A stretch of DNA of 64,000 nt. It comes from Metallyticus violacea. Its lineage: Eukaryota; Arthropoda; Insecta; Mantodea; Metallyticidae. Below, piece by piece: positions 21,033 through 32,434 of the stretch. Both the position numbers and the translations under genes were made by a program. Position 1 is the first letter of the stretch. The number at the start of each line of letters is the position of its first letter. The notes below the pieces were generated by a model. It saw nothing but the letters and a program-made list of their open reading frames with translations. It made no database searches and was not told the DNA's origin. The stretch lies in contig CM060841.1 in the NCBI GenBank assembly GCA_030762175.1, forward strand, positions 14,795,001 to 14,859,000, written 5' to 3'.

Positions 21033-22122
21033 TCGAGGATGCCAAAAAATGTATACACACGTTCAGAGTAGATATCTATTTAATATATTTCAAAGTTGAA
21101 CCGAAAAACAACAGTAATGTGTAGTATGATATTCTGTAAACAGATGTGACTTACATAACGTTATGCTAGCGTTGCTACGTTACAGTAAATCAACAGTGAA
21201 CAAATGAAGCCAAGACTATCGTATGATTTTCTGTAAACAGATGCGACTCACATACATTATGATAACGTTGCTACGCTACATTAAATTAACAATGAACAAA
21301 TGAAGCCAAGATTATCGTATGATGTTCTGTAAACACATGTGACTCACATACATTATGATAGCGTTGGTACGAGACAGTAAATCAAAAATGAACAAATGAA
21401 GCCAAGATTATCGTAAATCAACAATGAACAAATGAAGTCAAGATTATCGTATGATGTTCATATTACGCTATGCTAACGTTGTTACAACAAAATGGACCCA
21501 GGATTCTTATTTGAACAGCGGAAAGCAATTTTGAAGTGGTATTGAAAAACCGAGAATGTTGTTGAAGTTCAAAGGCAATGGAGACGTGTGTACAGAACAG
21601 AACCGCCAACGCGAGTAACAAATGCACGCATTCGAGACAAATTTGATACTCATGGTGCCGTGTGCGATGTTCACAAGGGCAGATCTGGGAGACCTCGCAC
21701 AGCATCAAGCCCCGCGCACTGGATCCAAGGCATTATTCAAAGCACTGAATAGGACGAAAAGGTCCGATTGAGTTTCCTCCGCGTTCTCCGGATCTAACGC
21801 CGATGGACATCTATCTATGGGGAAACTCTTAAGAATGTTGTATACCGTAGAAAACCAGTTACACTGACAGCACTTCGGGAAGAAATTGAAACGGCATGTG
21901 CTGCATTCGCTGAGGACACTTTAGCAAACGTTGCTCAATCAGTAGTTCAACGTACTCAGAAGTGTATCAACGCCGATGGTGGGCATTTTGAGCAACTGTT
22001 GTAACTATAAAAGTTTAAGATGATTAGTGCTCATCATTTTCTATTTGTGTGAATTCAGTTTTGTCATGTTAACACAGTTTTTTCTTTGCTTGAAGTGTGT
22101 ATACATTTTTTGGCAACCTCTG
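21033..22122 (+). mobile_element. Family A DNA transposon copy 4, with expanded subterminal repeats
   Basis: Left end TCGAGGATGCCAAAAAATG beside TA (21031-21032). Right end TTTTTTGGCAACCTCTG beside TA (22123-22124). The left subterminal region holds at least three copies, and parts of a fourth, of a unit of about 96 bp (GTATGATnTTCTGTAAACA ... GAAGCCAAGAnTATC) at about 21125, 21220, 21317 and 21414/21448. Other copies have one or two units. This explains its longer size (1.09 kb). Confidence 0.9.
21492..22004 (+). pseudogene. Family A transposase, internally deleted
   Basis: The start codon context CAAAATGGACCC matches the family start and the C-terminus ends TTTGAGCAACTGTTGTAA. The N-terminal RTEPPTRVT block and GRSGRP segment are followed by a junction after a CCCGCGCACTGGAT-like stretch that leads straight into the WIGRRG/SPDLTP region. 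A frameshift around 21600 and stops near 21750 and 21785 disable it. Missing segments include the first two catalytic Asp regions. The deletion junction resembles the one at 38745-38775, so both probably descend from the same defective parent. Confidence 0.75.
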
Positions 22123-23703
22123 TATTATTTAACTATACATCAGCCACTGTAATCCTCTTGTTGCTCATTTTGAAACGTTAGCATAAAGTCCTTGTTGTGA
22201 TACAAAAGAAAGGATTCTAAGGCTTCAACATTTAAGTTCAACAGCTAGATGTCCAGTGGTCAAGAGCATATTTAACGCTGTGCTGTTCAGCAACGTTTTT
22301 AAATAATTTTTTGTTGTAGTTTGAAATGTATTATTGTAATAACGGCACATAAAACTAACCAAAGTGAATTTACTGATGAATGAGCCAAACTTAAAAAAAG
22401 TGACCTTGTGGAAACGGTGATCTGTGTTGAAAGTGAGCTTTAAGCAGCCATATAGAAAGAGCAATTTATTAATATGTTTATTACGTACAACACAGTGCCA
22501 AATTATGAAAAAATGTACATTAAAATCACATGCTTTTTAATTAGACAAGCTTAATTTTGTATAATATATTTATATTTTTGAAAATGCAAAAGTTCCTCTA
22601 ATTTCTGATTATTATAGTTGTTATTAATTTTTAAGCATAAATATTTTCTCTACATTACATTGAAATGTCACTATAAGAATTAACAGGAATAAAATATAAA
22701 GAAATCCTAGTAAACATAAAGAAATACTTTTATTTAACTGTAATATTATAAAAGTAGTATAATTATTACTCATAAGCATAAACAATTATTACCATTTATG
22801 TCATGTACAGATGTCTTTTATGAATTTGTGTAGCGTTTATTTCATGACACTTCAATTACCTAAGAAAAGAAAGGGAACCTTAATTAACTCCGAGGAGTAA
22901 TGGATCTGTATTCGGGAATAAGGTTCAACCATTGACTAATTTTGTACCACTTCTACTCTAGTGGGTCACTGACACAGTACACGAGGGTAGAACTTTCTGG
23001 ACTCTCCCTGTACAAACACAGCTGCTTTCGATCGCCGGAAACAAGAGGGTCTCTAGAACATTCCCTAGAGTTGCAGGAAAACTGGGTCAGTCTGAGGTTT
23101 CGCACGCTTGCATGCAAGGAAGCTGTGAAATCGCATCCTTTAGTATACGAGTATTTATAAATCATGACGAAAACATCATTATAGCTGTTGTTGACATACT
23201 TACATATTCAGTATGCGTGAGGTTTGAGAATATGTCTTTTTCTTTTCTTGGATTTACTCCCCGTAATCAAAAGAAACAAATTAACTTAAGGAAAACTTTA
23301 TATATAAAATATAAGGTTACTATTTTACCCGTCTTTACAGGGTATTGCTTTTATTCGAGAGCTCTCTCCCAGTATCCGTTCAGTTGTTTCTAAAACACAC
23401 AAAACCAGCCGTTTTTCCATTTCGGCCAAATGATAATTAGTTACTAACATAATTATGGGTTTTATTTTATTTTCATCCCTAGCATTTAGCGCCTCTAGTG
23501 GCAGTTAGGCGCAAGTATGTTGCTTTTAGTAGTTATGTATATGAAACATGTAATATGCTTACAACACTAAAGCGTATTATATGTAATGTACCATAGCAAA
23601 ATATACTTAATTTGAATTCCTCCGTTTTTTCATTTTACAATATTATAACTTTATATGGCTACCATATTGTACCTATGCGGAAAAGAGAAAAAATATAATT
23701 AAC
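22123..23703. other. No gene recognised
   Basis: AT-rich except for a patch at 22950-23160 that is GC-richer and open on both strands. I recognise no product there. No repeat family found. Confidence 0.45.
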
Positions 23704-23727
23704 AAAAAAAAAAAAAAAAAAAAAAAA
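23704..23727. repeat. Poly-A tract
   Basis: About 24 A in a row. May mark an unrecognised retrotransposon insertion. Confidence 0.85.
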
Positions 23728-23771
23728 GTTAAGAACTAAAGAAACATGAAGGAATATAATAAAATAAGGAA

Positions 23772-24264
23772 GGCCCCATTCACAATGAAAATAAATGTAA
23801 CGTAAACTAAAACGTAAAAGCTAGATGCTATGCATTGTAATGGAACCATTCACAATGAATCAAAAGAACATAAATAAAACATACAATTAGACGTAAACTT
23901 AGAAGCTTGCAAGGTCCAAGGTTTTGTGTTTACTTCCAACTTAAAAAATCAGCCAATCAGAACACATCCGTTCTGTTCTGTTTGTAGAGCTCTGTGGTAA
24001 AGGGAGCTGAAGATCAAAGCTGTCCTTGTTTGTATTACTGCAAGCAAATTAGTTATTTCTCTTTGCATATGCATAAACGCCACCGCCATTTGCTCAGGAG
24101 CAGCCATTTTCAATCGGCTGTTAGTTGATGTTCGTTTGTTGTTATTTTTGATTGACTAATGCGTACGACTGCGTATTTCATTGTGAATGTCTACATACTA
24201 TTAAGTTAACGTGTTACATCTTATTTTATTATGTTTACGTTTAATTTTCCTTATGGTTGGGACC
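23772..24264. mobile_element. Candidate MITE with imperfect TIRs
   Basis: The left end GGCCCCATTCACAATGAAAA and the reverse complement of the right end (GGTCCCAACCATAAGGAAAA) can be aligned, and both continue into ACGTAAAC. The motif ATTCACAATGAA occurs twice directly near the left (23778 and 23849 areas) and once inverted near the right (about 24178), a typical subterminal arrangement. No target duplication was resolved and no coding capacity seen. The superfamily is not assigned. Confidence 0.5.
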
Positions 24265-24600
24265 AAAGTTACAAACAAGAAACAGGAAAGACAAAGGGGA
24301 AGTCTATTTTTTCCTCGCTCTCCTCTGTCTTTAGGAATAAATAGGGATAAAACATGCATTATTACAAATATATAAATATAAACGATTTTGTTTTTTATTT
24401 CAGAGCTTAGATATGACTGACATGAAGCAAAATACGCTTAAGTACCCAGTTGAACATTTATAGCATATTATCATCACTGAGAGCAACCATGTAAACAGAT
24501 ATAATGCGAATAGGATTTCAGAAAGGAGGGGGGATGTGGTGTTTAATATTATAGACTGGAAATGAGTGATATGTAAATGCGTAGAGCAATAATTCCCAAA
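24265..24600. other. No gene seen
   Basis: AT-rich. No element recognised. Confidence 0.45.
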
Positions 24601-24604
24601 CTGT

Positions 24605-25095
24605 GCTCCGTGAAGGGATTTGACGGCAGCGATCAGTGAAAATTAGCAATCTTGACAGATTGGCAATGGCAAAAGAATTTAGAAACACACTGTGAATATC
24701 TTAAACGAATATCAAGTTGACCTACTAAGCTTACTTCATATTTTGAACAGCTATTTTCCGGAAGAACTTCATGAAAAAACGAAAGAAAACTTTTGGTTGT
24801 AACCTCATCTCTGCTTGTCAGCATGTGTGACATTGCAGCAGTACGAATATGCCCGATTTATTTGGCATTAGAGAATTTTTCATATTAGTAGTCACTGTAT
24901 GAAATTTGGTGTCAGTTACAACACGAATTTAAAGTTTTGTTAGACAAAACTAAAATCACCCCTCTATCCTTGGCAAGCACTTAATTATGTGAATCGAAGT
25001 TCTCCGTTTGTGCAGGTACCTACTAACACAAAATTTAGACCATGTGTCGATGCAGAGTCAGATATTTGCTGCAGACAACCAAAATTCAACGGTAA
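24605..25095 (+). pseudogene. hAT-family (ZBED-like) transposase C-terminal remnant
   Basis: In one broken plus-strand frame, EIWCQLQHEFKVLL ... PLSLAST*LCESKFSVCAG aligns with the conserved hAT C-terminal dimerisation block, roughly 'eFW ... lL.F.tTYLCEsgFS.l'. It is followed by a basic segment (RCRVRYLLQTTKIQ) like the 'LR.aLs...P' end. Upstream, LNSYFPEELHEKTKENFW resembles the 'YFP ... W' stretch. Stops interrupt it (including inside the TYLCE motif). The domain normally mediates transposase multimerisation. No inverted ends were found, so it is an isolated coding scar. The call rests on motif recognition only. Confidence 0.5.
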
Positions 25096-25099
25096 ATCA

Positions 25100-26377
25100 A
25101 AACAATTTTATTCTTTTCATTAGATTAATTATTTTACATGTAACAATTGATTTTGCAACTTTAACAATGTTTTTAAGTATTTTTATATGAGGATATATTG
25201 TAGATTTGCAATATTTGATCTGAATTTGTTTTAAAACGTGTTGTCTTATTTTATTTAGTTTGAGATTTTTCAGTTTTGTACATGTATTTAGAAATTAGAG
25301 TGGAAAATAAAATATTTTAATGGAATAAAACATATTTTACATGTCTAACATTTAAAGTTTATATTTTGTTGTTAAATAGTAGGATTAGATAAGCGCTAGG
25401 AAACAATTAGCGCCCTTTAATTTCTCTTGAAAAGTGCTCCATAACCTTAAAAGTTTGGTAATCAGAATTTGCTGGATTTCACGTACGACTAGAAACTCCA
25501 GTATGTGTAACATAATATTTGCGTTTTTGAAATGAATAGATTTTTTTTTTAATTAGGATCTCGAAGTTTGAGAATGAAAACAACGGGATGGATTATGGAG
25601 ACCGTGATTAACACATAAATAAAATGTAATAAAGCCAAACATTTATACAGCAACATTTGTATGCATCGTAAACATGTCTGATTAAAGGTCATTCTTCTTT
25701 TGTTTTTCATCTAAGACGTAAGTGACCTTCTGTGTTCATCTTGGACTAAACTCAGATAAAACTTTCCGACGAGGAGATGGGGCCCCAAGGTCTCAGAATC
25801 GGCAAGCTTCTGGAACTGAATCGATTTCTCCCTTCACAATATCTGTCCAATGATAAAGCTTCAAGAAGAATGTAGAACTTTTATTTCTCAAAAGGTATGC
25901 GCCAATTACTTGGTCTTAATGCAGTGCAGATATATTGCAAGGTTGCTTAGTAAACAAGTGTTGTTGGAAGAATGACGACAGGTCAGTCACAGAAGACCTT
26001 GAAGATGAAAACGAAAAAATCAAATTCGTGTAAGCATTATTTTTTTCGGGCATGTTTAAAAACAAAGTCTGCTCAAAACCTTGAGAATATATAGCTGAAG
26101 ACAATGGCTATTATCAATGAAATTCGAAGAAAACTCTTGTTAAAATCACATTAAACACTTAAACTGCATATTATATGTTAGCATGACGTTAACAAGCGTA
26201 TTTTGGACTAGTCATATTTCGAACTCTGTCAGGGCACAGAACGTTTTGAGAGATAAAACATTGAATTGTTAAAAACAAATAAGACGCAACTTGCAAATTT
26301 TGTTTTTCTACTGAATTTGATGATCAATGGCTGATTGTTCACATGTTCTCCTTATGCTGTTGAATCGGCATGTGATC
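25100..26377. other. No gene seen
   Basis: AT-rich. The minus frame 25916-26104 has no motif. No repeat family recognised. Confidence 0.5.
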
Positions 26378-26379
26378 TA

Positions 26380-27662
26380 AGAGGGTAGGTCCATATGTTT
26401 CCGGCCTAACCATTTTCTAGGTATGATAAAGACAAAAAATATATTTCACTTTTCAATAAAGTTACCCTTTATTGCAATGCACTTCTCACATCTTTTAATT
26501 AACATTTCAATCCCCCCCCCCTAAAAACAGTTAGAAGTCGTGTCTGCAAAATAGGCGTAAACAGCATCCATCACTTCTTTGTCACACTTAAATTTCCTTC
26601 TTCCAAAATCCTTCTCGAGTTTTGAAAAAGGAAATAGTCATTGGGAGCTAGATCTGGGCTGCATGGTGGATGGTCGATCTCCTTGAAGCCGCCTTTCTTC
26701 ACAGCTTCCTTTGCAACAAGAGCTGTGTGCACAGGCAGGCGCGTTGTTGTGAAGAAGGCGCACACCACCACTCAGCTTTCCTGGCCTTTCCTCTTTGATG
26801 GAAGCACGGTAGTCTGTGCAGTAGGCCAGCATAGTACTCCCCATGTACTGTGATGTTCCTCCCCTTGAAGTCAATGAAGAGTATTTCTTCACAGTCCCAA
26901 AAGATAGTGGCCATGATCTTCTTGGTTGACTCAGTGACCTTGGCCTTTAGAGGCGGTGCTTCGCCAGGTTTACGCCACTCCTTGATTCTCTTTTAGACAA
27001 GGGATAATAGTAAAGAACCATAGTTTCATCTCCTGTAACAATGGTTTGCAGAACTTCTCTCTCGTTGCCACTGCAGAGATCCAAAAATGCCAGATGACTA
27101 GTTGGTGCTTTTGGAAGAAGTCTAGACACCCATCTTGCACTAACCTTATTCATGTTAAAATGTTCATGAATAATTCGAAAGACTGTTGTTTTATAAATAC
27201 CCAACCTTGCTGCTATTTCTGTACCTTTGAGCCGTCAGTCTCCATAATTTCACTTTTCACAAGAACGATGTTTTCAGGAGTGAGCACCTGCAAGGGCTGA
27301 CCTGCACGTTCTTCGTCTTCAATGCTTTCTCGGCCCATTCGAAAAAGTTTGGCCCATTCTTTTACTGTAGAATATGAGAGGAATGCTTCCCTATGTACAG
27401 TGTCCAATCGCTGTTTAATTTCACTTGGAGTAAGTCCTTCTTTTGTGAAGAACTTAATGACAGCTCCATACTCCATTTTGACCATGTTACAATCTTCTAC
27501 ACATAGCCTTCTTAATGCAACTATATCTGAACAACTGAACACAGCGGAGCAGAAGTTGCAACTGGAATTATTTATTTAACAGATAAGGTATGAACGAGAT
27601 AAGGCTTTTGTGAAGGCGATAATATTTATTGACGAGACCGGAAACTTATAGACCTACCCTCG
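26380..27662 (-). mobile_element. Mariner element copy 2, near full length
   Basis: Ends GAGGGTAGGTCCATATGTTT (26381) and, inverted, GAGGGTAGGTCTATAAGTTT (27661), with TA duplications at 26378-26379 and 27663-27664. The length (about 1.28 kb) is standard for a mariner. Both terminal repeats and the whole transposase region are present, so this is the best reference copy with 57894-59181. Confidence 0.95.
26446..27485 (-). pseudogene. Mariner transposase (D,D34D type), inactivated
   Basis: The start codon at 27485 begins MVKMEYGAVIKFFTKEG. The order is helix-turn-helix with EIKQRLD and STVKEWAKLFRMGRESIEDE, a linker LTPENI, IIHEHFNMNKVSARWV, the first catalytic Asp in VTGDETMVLYY, IFWDCEEILFIDFKG, the second Asp motif changed to LLHNNAPA (normally HDNAP), and the third Asp in CSPDLAPNDYFLF. 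It ends at a stop at 26446-26448. The expected length (about 345 residues) is preserved, but frameshifts (around 27210, 26915 and 26770) and the Asp-to-Asn change kill it. Mariner transposases bind the terminal repeats and insert at TA. Confidence 0.9.
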
Positions 27663-27681
27663 TATGTAAACTTTCAATTAC

Positions 27682-27720
27682 CATCATCATCATCATCATC
27701 ATCATCATCGTCATCGTCAT
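27682..27720. repeat. (ATC)n microsatellite
   Basis: CATCATCAT run with CGT variants at the right end. Confidence 0.95.
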
Positions 27721-28666
27721 ACTTATTTACTATCTATATTTGCACCATTATATTCAGCCTTATCACTATTTTTGTTCTTATATTTGTCATTATATTACTG
27801 TTATTTACTTTCAGTTGTCAATTGAAATGCAATGCAGATACATAATGGCGAAGACAAGCGTATGAATATTCTCTAATTTGAATGAATATTTTATAAATCT
27901 CCAACAAAAGATGGCCGGATTTGCACCTGTAGTGCCTTATTGAAGCTAAAGAAATCAATCACAGATGTCCTTGATGTCACATATGTGAAAGTGAAAGAAA
28001 ATGTTCTACAAGAAAGCTTTCATGAATCTTTATGTGGCGAGTAAGTATTTTGTTTATGTGAATTGCTCCTTCAGGAGTGTCATCTAGAGATGATCATAGA
28101 AAAAATCTAACAGTGAACAACATAATTAATAGATTATCTTATTTCAAGAGAACATTGACAGGTAACTGAATATGTGTCAATGTATTAAAATTTTATGAGG
28201 TGCAGCTATTTTAAGCACTTGTTGATTATGTTTATTACTTCACTACTCAATTATTTATGTTTATTATTATAATAATATCTTGCAATGTGTTTTGACATAA
28301 CAAATAATCGTTTTATTCAGTTTTATGAGATTAATTTAAAATAAAATTATAAATTACAGAAAAAGCAGTTCATAAATTATTTTTATAAACTGTATTATTA
28401 TGTTCTAAATGGTACACTTTAACTAAATTATTTTTACTTTTACGTAAATAAAATAATGCTATCTTTTTAACTAAAAATAAAATTTATATGTAGTATTAAT
28501 ACAATAATAGATAATTAGTTCCTGCTGAAAAAGTCAAAAAGTTATTTATTTGGTTTCAAGAATTAGCGATTTTATTAAAAAATATGAGTATATCAATTAA
28601 ATATAGCTGTCATTTGAGCAAATACACAAGTGAAACAATAGGGGAGCAAGGACTGTTCTCCCAGAC

Positions 28667-28705
<39 letters not shown>

Positions 28706-29984
28706 AGAAAACTATTTTAAAATCCATAGTAAAAACCCATTTGCAATAATCACATTGGAACAATTCACATCCAACAACATTGAAAATAAATTTATGAATT
28801 TTACTATATCAAGTTTTATTCATTGTCTTCAACGATTGATTTTTACACGCCTCATACTTATTTGGGTTTTTTTTTTTAAATTTATTATTGGGCACTTCTG
28901 CTGATGTTTCACTGAGTTCAAAAAAGAAACAAATTAAATGTTCTGTATTTGAAAGACAATAAATATGCCAGTACTATTCAAGTTAGAGAATATTAAAATA
29001 TAACAAGTGAAATGATTTTATCTTGGGAACAATAAGTCAAGTGTGTCAAATAAGTGTTCTTTACATACATTCTGCAAGATTGGTGACATTCTAAATGTAA
29101 GCCGGAACATTCAATGAAGGTATAATGAATGACAAAAGATCTTTTTTAAATGATAACTTTATTATATATGATTTGTTGCTATAATTCTGTGACCATCCAT
29201 CATGTTATATTTATTTTATTGTGTGCAGCGTTGAGTGTTATCTGTTGATCAATTAAATGTTTTTAAAACAAATAAATTGTTTTTTTTTTAATATGTTATA
29301 TTTTTAACACTTCAGAAAGATTTTAATTTAAACAAAGGCAAGCTTTTTAAAATGTGGCAGAAAATTTTGTTTCATATTATATTATTGTCATATTTTCACA
29401 TTTTTAGGTTATAAATGCTTTCATATTTCAAACATTTTTAGGTAATAAACAACCGGGTCCTAAAAATGAGTGTACTTCAAGCTTGATATTCAGGCTCTTA
29501 CAATGTTGGCAGTTTCGCTTAAACATGTAATAACAACCTTATTAACCTATAAATAAATTAACAAAGGTAAATTAATCAATACTTTCAATTTGCAATAAAT
29601 CAGTTTCTGTCTGGGGCGGCGCATAAGTTTTGTTTAGAAAGTCAATATTCGTAAGACGGCCATCGAGAAGTCAACATGTTGCCATAACTTTGTAAGTAAC
29701 GCAGTGGTCACAATGTTGTAGAAAATGCACATTGATCTGTCATGAACGGCCTCAGCCAAGTCACAAACGAGGCTATTTATTTGTGGTCATCGCGCCATCT
29801 CTGCGGTAGGTTGGGTGAACTATTTTATCGCCGTGGTTGGCCGTAGCTCAGGACTAAAATGCTACTTTATCGCCATCTGTGGTCGCCTCAGTGTACTGTT
29901 ACAGAAAACTAAACTAAGGGTAGAGTTGTATCAAGTACAATTTGAGCATCATGATCATCTACCATATGTTTACTTTTGGTGACG
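27721..29984. other. Long AT-rich stretch without recognised gene
   Basis: Contains a (TTA)n tract at 28668-28704. At 29760-29905 a CGCCATCT-containing stretch is partly repeated (CGCGCCATCTCTGCGG and TCGCCATCTGTGGTCG). Nothing else supportable. Confidence 0.5.
28668..28704. repeat. (TTA)n microsatellite
   Basis: Uninterrupted ATT/TTA repeat. Confidence 0.95.
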
Positions 29985-29989
29985 CAACG

Positions 29990-30110
29990 ATCGAATGGTT
30001 AGACCGCTTGCACTTCACCAAGACATACCAGGTTCGATACCAGGGGCTGTAAGTCGTATTTGTGACACCAAGCAGGTTTCCCCCTGGTATTCCCTTTCTA
30101 CCAGTGCTCG

Positions 30111-30149
<39 letters not shown>

Positions 30150-30250
30150 GCCATCTCCACCTTCACGATTGTTCAAAGCAATGTACTCCGCAGATTCTCG
30201 GTGCGAGCATTGCAATTGAACTACAACACTGCCCTCTGCCACCTTGTGCA
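29990..30250 (+). repeat. tRNA-like SINE candidate with (CAT)n
   Basis: ATCGAATGGTTAGACCGC resembles an A box and CCAGGTTCGATACC a B box about 30 bases downstream, the usual tRNA spacing. A body (TCCCCCTGGTATTCCCTTTC) and a pure CAT microsatellite (30111-30149) follow. No second copy in the window confirms it as a family. Confidence 0.45.
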
Positions 30251-30431
30251 GAACTACAATGCCCGGACGGCAAGTGAGTTTGCTTTAGAACACATACGCA
30301 TTTCCCTGCCTCTTTATTTTACTGGATGTTCTAATATATCGATGCTTTAGCTATTCAAGAAATAATAATTTGTTTGATAACCCTTTCAAAATTCTCTAAT
30401 CTATTTACTCTTTTTTCTTTAAATGTATATA

Positions 30432-31299
30432 CAGAGGGTGCCAAAATGTTGTACACACTTCAAGCAAAGAAAAAACTGTGTGAATATAACAAAACTGAAT
30501 TCACACAAACAGAAAATGCTGAGCACTAATCATCTTAGGCTTTTACAGTTACAACAGTTGCTCAAAATGCCCACCATCGGCGTCGATACACTTCTGAGTA
30601 CGTTGAACTACTGATTGAGCAACGTTTGCGAAAGTGTCCTCGGCGATTGCAGTACGTGCCGTTTCAATTTCTTCCCGAAGTGCTGCCAGTGTAGCTGATT
30701 TTCTACGGTATACAACATCCTTAAGAGTTCCCCATAGGTAGAACTCCAACGGAGTTAAATCCGAAGAATGCGGTGGAAACTCAATGGGACCTCTTCGTCC
30801 TATCCAGTACCTTGGAAGATTGTCATCAAGGTACGCACGTACATCTCGGTGGTAATGTGGTGGTGCGCCAAATTGTCGCACACGGTACCACGAGTCTCAA
30901 ATTTGTCTCGAATGCCTGCAATTGTTACTCGCGTTGACGGTTCTGTTCTGTACACATGTCTCCCTTGCCTTTGAACTTCAGCAACATTCTCGGTTTTCCA
31001 ATTCCACTTCAAAATTGCTTTCCACTGTTCAAACGATAATCTTGGCTCCATTTTGTTGTAGCAACGCTAGTATAACGTAATGTGAGTCGCATCTGTTTAC
31101 CGAACTTCATACGATAATCTTGCTCCATTTGTTCATTGTTGATTTAGCTGTCACGTAACAACGCTATCATAATGCATGTGAGTCACATCTGTTTACAGAA
31201 CATCATACTACACATTACTGTTGTTTTTCGGTTCAACTTTGAAATATATTAAATAGATATCTACTGTGAAAGTGTGCATACATTTTTTGGCACTCTCGT
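30432..31299 (-). mobile_element. Family A DNA transposon copy 5, both ends intact
   Basis: Left end CAGAGGGTGCCAAAATGTTG next to TA (30430-30431). Right end TTTTTTGGCACTCTC then GT and TA (31300-31301). Two subterminal repeat units lie near the right end. This is the best terminus pair of the family, 868 bp long. Confidence 0.95.
30549..31051 (-). pseudogene. Family A transposase, internally deleted
   Basis: Start codon at 31051 (MEPRLSFEQWKAILKW), a DUF4817-like N-terminal region, then RDKFETRGTVCD. There a deletion removes the first catalytic Asp region and shifts frame. The second frame resumes with FGAPPHYHRDVRAYLDDN (normally QQDGAPPH, so the second catalytic Asp is lost), SSDLTPLEFYLWG (third Asp) and the intact C-terminus HFEQLL. 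The retained middle segment shows that its deletion differs from copies 2, 4 and 6. Each half is cleanly open, so the inactivation is recent relative to copy 1. Confidence 0.8.
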
Positions 31300-32131
31300 T
31301 ATATACTTACAGTCCAAGAATAGAATGCAGACAAGTCAAATTTAATATACTCGTAATTAGTATAACAATTTATACTCAATTTAATTGCCTTCAAATGTAT
31401 GCAAAGGGTTCTAATAAAACTATAGACACATCGTTGATCTTTTTAATTTCTATCTGATAGCATGAAACCTTTGACGAGGGTATAAAAATCGTTTAATACG
31501 AGTTTTAATTAGTTGGACTTTTTAAATTGATACATTAGAAATTAGTGTACCAATGAAAATAATATTCAGGGTTACAGTCAAATTTTAAAGTTTTTTATAC
31601 ATAAGAATTGGTTACTTCCTTTTTTCTTTTACCTTAAATATATGCTACTGTTTGTAGAATATTCACAAAATACTATTTCCAGGCCATTATCGAGGTCATT
31701 AATTGAATCACTCTTCAAATAATAATTACCACAAAAGTTAATTTAACACAGGAATAAAAAAAAAAATATATATTTCTAGAGAGGTGGAACTCATTTTTAG
31801 AGAAAAAAGTTGATAGTAGATAGATTGCTAATTATAAATAGTTGAGCATTTTGTTAATTGTGGCAAAACAGGCTTATATGCGACCCAGTGAGGAATTGTC
31901 ATTTTGCATTCCTCTATGACCTTGAGACCCTTTTAGTTCTATTGAGCGCGGATTTCTGGAGGCTTTACTCGTAGCGGGACAAAAATATGGAGGGTCCTCC
32001 TCTAGGGAAGCAAGGCTGGACAGAGAGAGTTAGTTAGCCATCGAGAGGTCAATCTCCCTAGAAAATAGTTAATATCAGTACAAAATTCCTCGTCCTCCAG
32101 GATTTGGGTTCCTAGAGCAGGCTGGTAGCTT
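31300..32131. other. No gene recognised
   Basis: AT-rich. The 31870-32060 patch is GC-richer (GGAGGGTCCTCCTCTAGGG area) but without a frame or motif I recognise. Confidence 0.45.
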
Positions 32132-32434
32132 TTCAGGTATAAATAAACCGCCACGGGTGGCCGAGGTCGTTAAGTCTCGGACTCGTGAGCGGGAGGTCTG
32201 GGTTCGAATACCGCCAGGACCGTCCTTCCTGACTGAGGTTTTTTCCAGGTTTTCCTCAGTCCTCATAAATGGCAAATACCGGGGAGGTAACCTAAACTTA
32301 GGCCTGGAACGATTCCTTCCATAAAATCCTTTCCCAATATATCATTTCATCTCATGTATCATCAGTGTCCATCGCCTGTGGTGCCTCTGTAGCAAAAACG
32401 GGCGTTAAACACTATTCATTCAGGTATAAATAAA
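32132..32434 (+). mobile_element. SINE-2 copy 3, complete, 16-bp target duplication
   Basis: A perfect duplication TTCAGGTATAAATAAA at 32132-32147 and 32419-32434 flanks the SINE (32148-32418). Head CCGCCACGGGTGGCCGAGG with A box (GTGGCCGAGGTCGTTAAG) and B box (GGGTTCGAATACC). The body is full and the 3' end CGGGCGTTAAACACTATTCA is the start of an ATTC-type tail. This is the reference copy for the family here, from a LINE-assisted insertion. Confidence 0.97.

Noticed and set aside
22953..23165. Cys-containing open frame on the minus strand
   Set aside because: Both strands are open over the same interval and no conserved cysteine pattern or signal peptide is seen.
27682..30149. CRISPR-like or satellite arrays
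   Set aside because: The repeats are simple 3-base microsatellites without spacers.
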